NCBI GenBank assembly: GCA_027486155.1
Contig: JAIXPR010000263.1
Coordinates: forward strand, 1-7,813
Reading direction: 5' to 3'
DNA length: 7,813 nt
Source of the DNA: Pseudomonadota bacterium
GTDB taxonomy: Bacteria > Bdellovibrionota_C > UBA2361 > OMII01
Positions within the stretch are counted from its first letter, which is position 1; every line of letters starts with the position of its first letter. The position numbers and the translations under genes were made by a program. The notes beneath the pieces are model-generated. The model made no database searches and was not told the DNA's origin. It saw only the letters and a list, made by a program, of their open reading frames with translations. Shown here in pieces: positions 6,121-7,813 of the stretch.

Positions 6121-6969
6121 CTATGATCGAAGGTCCTCGACAGCCTCGGGATCGAGCTCAATAGTCCCGACCCGAGTGACGGGCCCCTCCATTCGAATCG
6201 AGTAGTCTGGCGCGATATCGATCCGTATTGTGCCGCCGGGCATCCTCACGGAGACCCGTTCATCGACAAGACCGAGCTTACGCGCGACGGCGGCAGCGGC
6301 GGAGCTACTACTACCGGACGCGAGCGTATACCCAGCACCTCGCTCCCAGATCTCAATCGAGATTGTTGAGCGATCGATCACCTTAAGAAATTGAACGTTT
6401 GTTCGATTAGGAAAGAGTTGATTGGTCTCAATAAGGGGCCCAAAGGCACGCGCCGTCTCCTCGGTGACCGGGAGATTCGTAACAACGCAGTGCGGGTTAC
6501 CAACGGTCGCGGCGCAGAAGGTGATCGTTGTTCCGTGAATAGAGAGCTCCTCATTAAGTACCTCTCGTGAATCTCCACGAACAGGTATCACATCACTCGT
6601 GAAGCTCACCCTCCCCATATCAACCGTGACGAGACGTCCCCGCTGAGACACCACACAGGTCACACGCCCTCCGGCTGTATCAACATCGAAGGGGGCCTCA
6701 GAGACGAGCTTGGAATCCCACAGGTAGCGCGCGAATATACGAAGTCCGTTTCCACTCTTTTCAGCCTCTGAACCATCAGGGTTGATAATACGAAGGCGAA
6801 TGGTGGGACGATCCTCAAGATCCTCATGCACGAGGATACCATCCGAACCGATGCCGAAATGTCGATGACATATTCGTTGGGAAAGCTGTGGGGTAAGGGG
6901 AAAAGAGCACTCTGACGCGCGCACGACGAGATAGTCATTTCCAAGGGCGTGATAGCGGTGGAATTTCAT
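6121..6969 (-). CDS. dapF: DapF-family epimerase/racemase with both catalytic cysteines replaced by serine
   Basis: A 282-residue protein with the two-lobed diaminopimelate epimerase pattern. Conserved parts are MKFHRYHALGNDYLVV with N11, RHFGIGSDGIL, NPDGSEAEKSGNGLR (N63 to R77), VGNPHCV, NRTNVQFLKV and ERGAGYTLASGSSS (E209, R210). DapF interconverts LL- and meso-diaminopimelate for lysine and peptidoglycan synthesis using two cysteines as acid and base. Here those positions are S72 (AGT codon) and S218 (TCC codon), matching C73 and C217 of the Haemophilus enzyme, while substrate-binding residues remain. So the fold is clear but the reaction is not: it may be a slow epimerase, a different racemase or isomerase, or a non-catalytic protein. 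I chose ATG 6969 because the family begins at MKF; a GTG at 6993 would add eight residues. Neither start has a strong ribosome site. The downstream kinase lies on the same strand. Confidence 0.85.
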   Translation of the reverse strand: MKFHRYHALGNDYLVVRASECSFPLTPQLSQRICHRHFGIGSDGILVHEDLEDRPTIRLRIINPDGSEAEKSGNGLRIFARYLWDSKLVSEAPFDVDTAGGRVTCVVSQRGRLVTVDMGRVSFTSDVIPVRGDSREVLNEELSIHGTTITFCAATVGNPHCVVTNLPVTEETARAFGPLIETNQLFPNRTNVQFLKVIDRSTISIEIWERGAGYTLASGSSSSAAAAVARKLGLVDERVSVRMPGGTIRIDIAPDYSIRMEGPVTRVGTIELDPEAVEDLRS

Positions 6970-7026
6970 AGAGCCATACGGTAACACCAGCACAACGAGG
7001 ATTCCAGGGGTGATGAGAAGCCCGCC

Positions 7027-7053
7027 CCAGAAGGCTCATAAGGGGGCCTCTGG
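7027..7053 (-). promoter_or_regulatory. Bulged hairpin upstream of the DapF-like gene
   Basis: CCAG (7027-7030), a bulged A and AGGC (7032-7035) pair with GCCT (7046-7049) and CTGG (7050-7053), giving eight pairs around a 10-base loop. It lies about 58 bases upstream of the DapF-like start, so it would be in that gene's leader if transcription begins to the right. No T run follows on either strand. Confidence 0.3.
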
Positions 7054-7249
7054 TCGATGCCATTCGCCTGGAGACGATGCTTGGCGACCCTCGTACACCT
7101 TACTTTAATGAGACCTTAGAATCGCCCCATAGCCGCGCCATTAGTGGGAGACAAGTTCAGCTTCCCTACGATAGTACCTACTTCACCTGCGTTCGATACG
7201 TGGTCCGTAACTGTGATGGAGGCTATTTGGCAGAGGCGAATACGGAACC

Positions 7250-7264
7250 AGCGACTTAGTCGCT
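7250..7264. terminator. Perfect short hairpin after the protease gene
   Basis: AGCGAC (7250-7255), loop TTA and GTCGCT (7259-7264) form a perfect 6-bp stem-loop. It begins three bases past the protease stop codon (TAG, 7268-7270 on the minus strand). Its position fits a transcript end, but there is no T run, so intrinsic termination is doubtful. Confidence 0.35.
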
Positions 7265-7267
7265 CAA

Positions 7268-7813
7268 CTACCCCAGATTGTCCGTGATAAAGGTGATCTT
7301 GCTCGTTTCCTGTATATTCACATAGCGCGCTACATCACCCGCCTGACCAGAGAGTCCGCTTCCACCGGAAACAACCCCCGCCACTTTCAGCACGCCACCT
7401 TCCACGATGAGGATCGGGCTTCCTGAGTCTCCACGGAACGTCACCGTTTGGAAACCATCCCGAGCCACATTGAGGAAGTGATCGCTCACTTGAGCGATTC
7501 GCATTTTTCCGCCCAGAATCTTTTTCCTGTTGTTGAAGAAAGATGCCATAGGCGCTCCATGCGAGCCAAAGCCATGGTAGTAGATGAGATCATTTTCAAG
7601 GGGCGATATCGACGCGATTGGAAGCGTGGATACCGCCGCGGGAGCCGAGAGCTTCACAAGAGCGATGTCGTGTGCTCGCACTCCGGAGAGATGGTCATAG
7701 GTAGGATGCGAGATGAGGGTCGAGCTCTCAATCGACTGCTGAAGGTCTACACCGAAGCGGGCCTCTACGGAGGTCTTCATCGTCCCGTCACTCTTATAAA
7801 GGCAGTGCGCCGC
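7268..7813 (-). CDS. Trypsin-fold (S1) serine protease, N-terminus cut by window edge
   Basis: The frame runs from the right edge to TAG at 7268-7270, 181 residues. It opens with AAHCLYK, the catalytic-histidine motif of chymotrypsin-fold proteases (H3 here), so only the N-terminal part is missing and no start is inside the window. HDIALVKL carries the catalytic aspartate (D49) and FRGDSGSP the nucleophile (S130), with the following VAGVVSGGSG strand lining the pocket. The triad is complete. Six residues before the serine is valine, not the aspartate of trypsin, and the cysteines that usually flank the pocket are absent, so Arg/Lys specificity is unlikely. Such enzymes normally act outside the cytoplasm; the signal peptide would be off the edge. 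Substrate and partners are unknown. A hairpin at 7250-7264 follows the stop. Confidence 0.92.
   Translation of the reverse strand, partial: AAHCLYKSDGTMKTSVEARFGVDLQQSIESSTLISHPTYDHLSGVRAHDIALVKLSAPAAVSTLPIASISPLENDLIYYHGFGSHGAPMASFFNNRKKILGGKMRIAQVSDHFLNVARDGFQTVTFRGDSGSPILIVEGGVLKVAGVVSGGSGLSGQAGDVARYVNIQETSKITFITDNLG

Larger units (their letters stand above)
6970..7267. other. Intergenic region upstream of the DapF-like gene
   Basis: Nearly 300 bases without a convincing gene. A plus-strand frame of 60 codons (7077-7259) has a poorly spaced GGAG three bases before its ATG, and its product resembles nothing I know. A bulged hairpin (7027-7053) and a perfect hairpin (7250-7264) flank the region. 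A minus-strand promoter for the DapF-like gene could be here, but I could not pick out a good one. Confidence 0.6.

Noticed and set aside
7185..7205. GTTCGATAC resembling a tRNA T-loop
   Set aside because: The flanking stem relies on G-U pairs, and no matching acceptor or anticodon arms are found upstream.
7077..7259. 60-residue plus-strand open frame
   Set aside because: Ribosome site too close to the ATG, no recognisable family, and the stop falls in the loop of a hairpin better explained as the protease 3' end. It cannot be fully excluded.
1..7813. Mobile elements, CRISPR arrays, rRNA or tRNA genes
   Set aside because: No transposase or integrase frames, no regularly spaced repeats and no structural RNA signatures were seen on either strand.

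Overview
The window reads as ordinary bacterial chromosome, moderately GC-rich by eye and gene-dense. It encodes de novo arginine synthesis, a diaminopimelate-epimerase-family protein, a YebC/TACO1-family protein, a eukaryotic-type Ser/Thr kinase with a CHASE2 sensor, a trypsin-fold serine protease and the start of a two-component receiver protein. Hanks-type kinases together with a chymotrypsin-fold protease suggest a Gram-negative lineage with complex signalling, such as a deltaproteobacterium-like or Bdellovibrionota-like group or an uncultured relative. That placement is a weak inference; no rRNA or other phylogenetic marker is present.

Layout. (1) Positions 1-236, minus strand: N-terminus of a response-regulator receiver protein, cut by the window edge. 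(2) Positions 237-666: divergent non-coding region. It holds nested inverted repeats that could fold over the receiver gene's ribosome binding site, and a separate GC-rich leader hairpin just ahead of the arginine genes. (3) Positions 667-2962, plus strand: a tight operon of a short GNAT acetyltransferase (probable N-acetylglutamate synthase), argC and argB, with gaps of 4 and 9 bases. (4) Positions 2963-3137: spacer with a strong hairpin and a probable yebC promoter. (5) Positions 3138-3857: yebC, convergent with the next gene at only 9 bases. (6) Positions 3867-5927, minus strand: membrane Ser/Thr kinase followed by CHASE2 and C-terminal membrane helices. (7) Positions 6121-6969, minus strand: a DapF-family protein in which both catalytic cysteines are serine. 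(8) Positions 6970-7267: spacer with two hairpins and no convincing gene. (9) Positions 7268-7813, minus strand: serine protease truncated at the right edge, starting inside its catalytic-histidine motif.

How the genes fit together. The GNAT protein, ArgB and ArgC would catalyse the first three steps from glutamate toward arginine: acetylation, phosphorylation, then reduction to the semialdehyde. The DapF-like protein belongs by family to the lysine/peptidoglycan branch, but its changed active site leaves its reaction open. The kinase may sense something in the periplasm through CHASE2; no substrate can be read from the sequence. Nothing here looks like a mobile element, CRISPR array or phage. 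The most unusual points are the Ser/Ser DapF, the kinase-first CHASE2 layout with a possible Cys-rich N-terminal extension, and the structured leader of the receiver gene.
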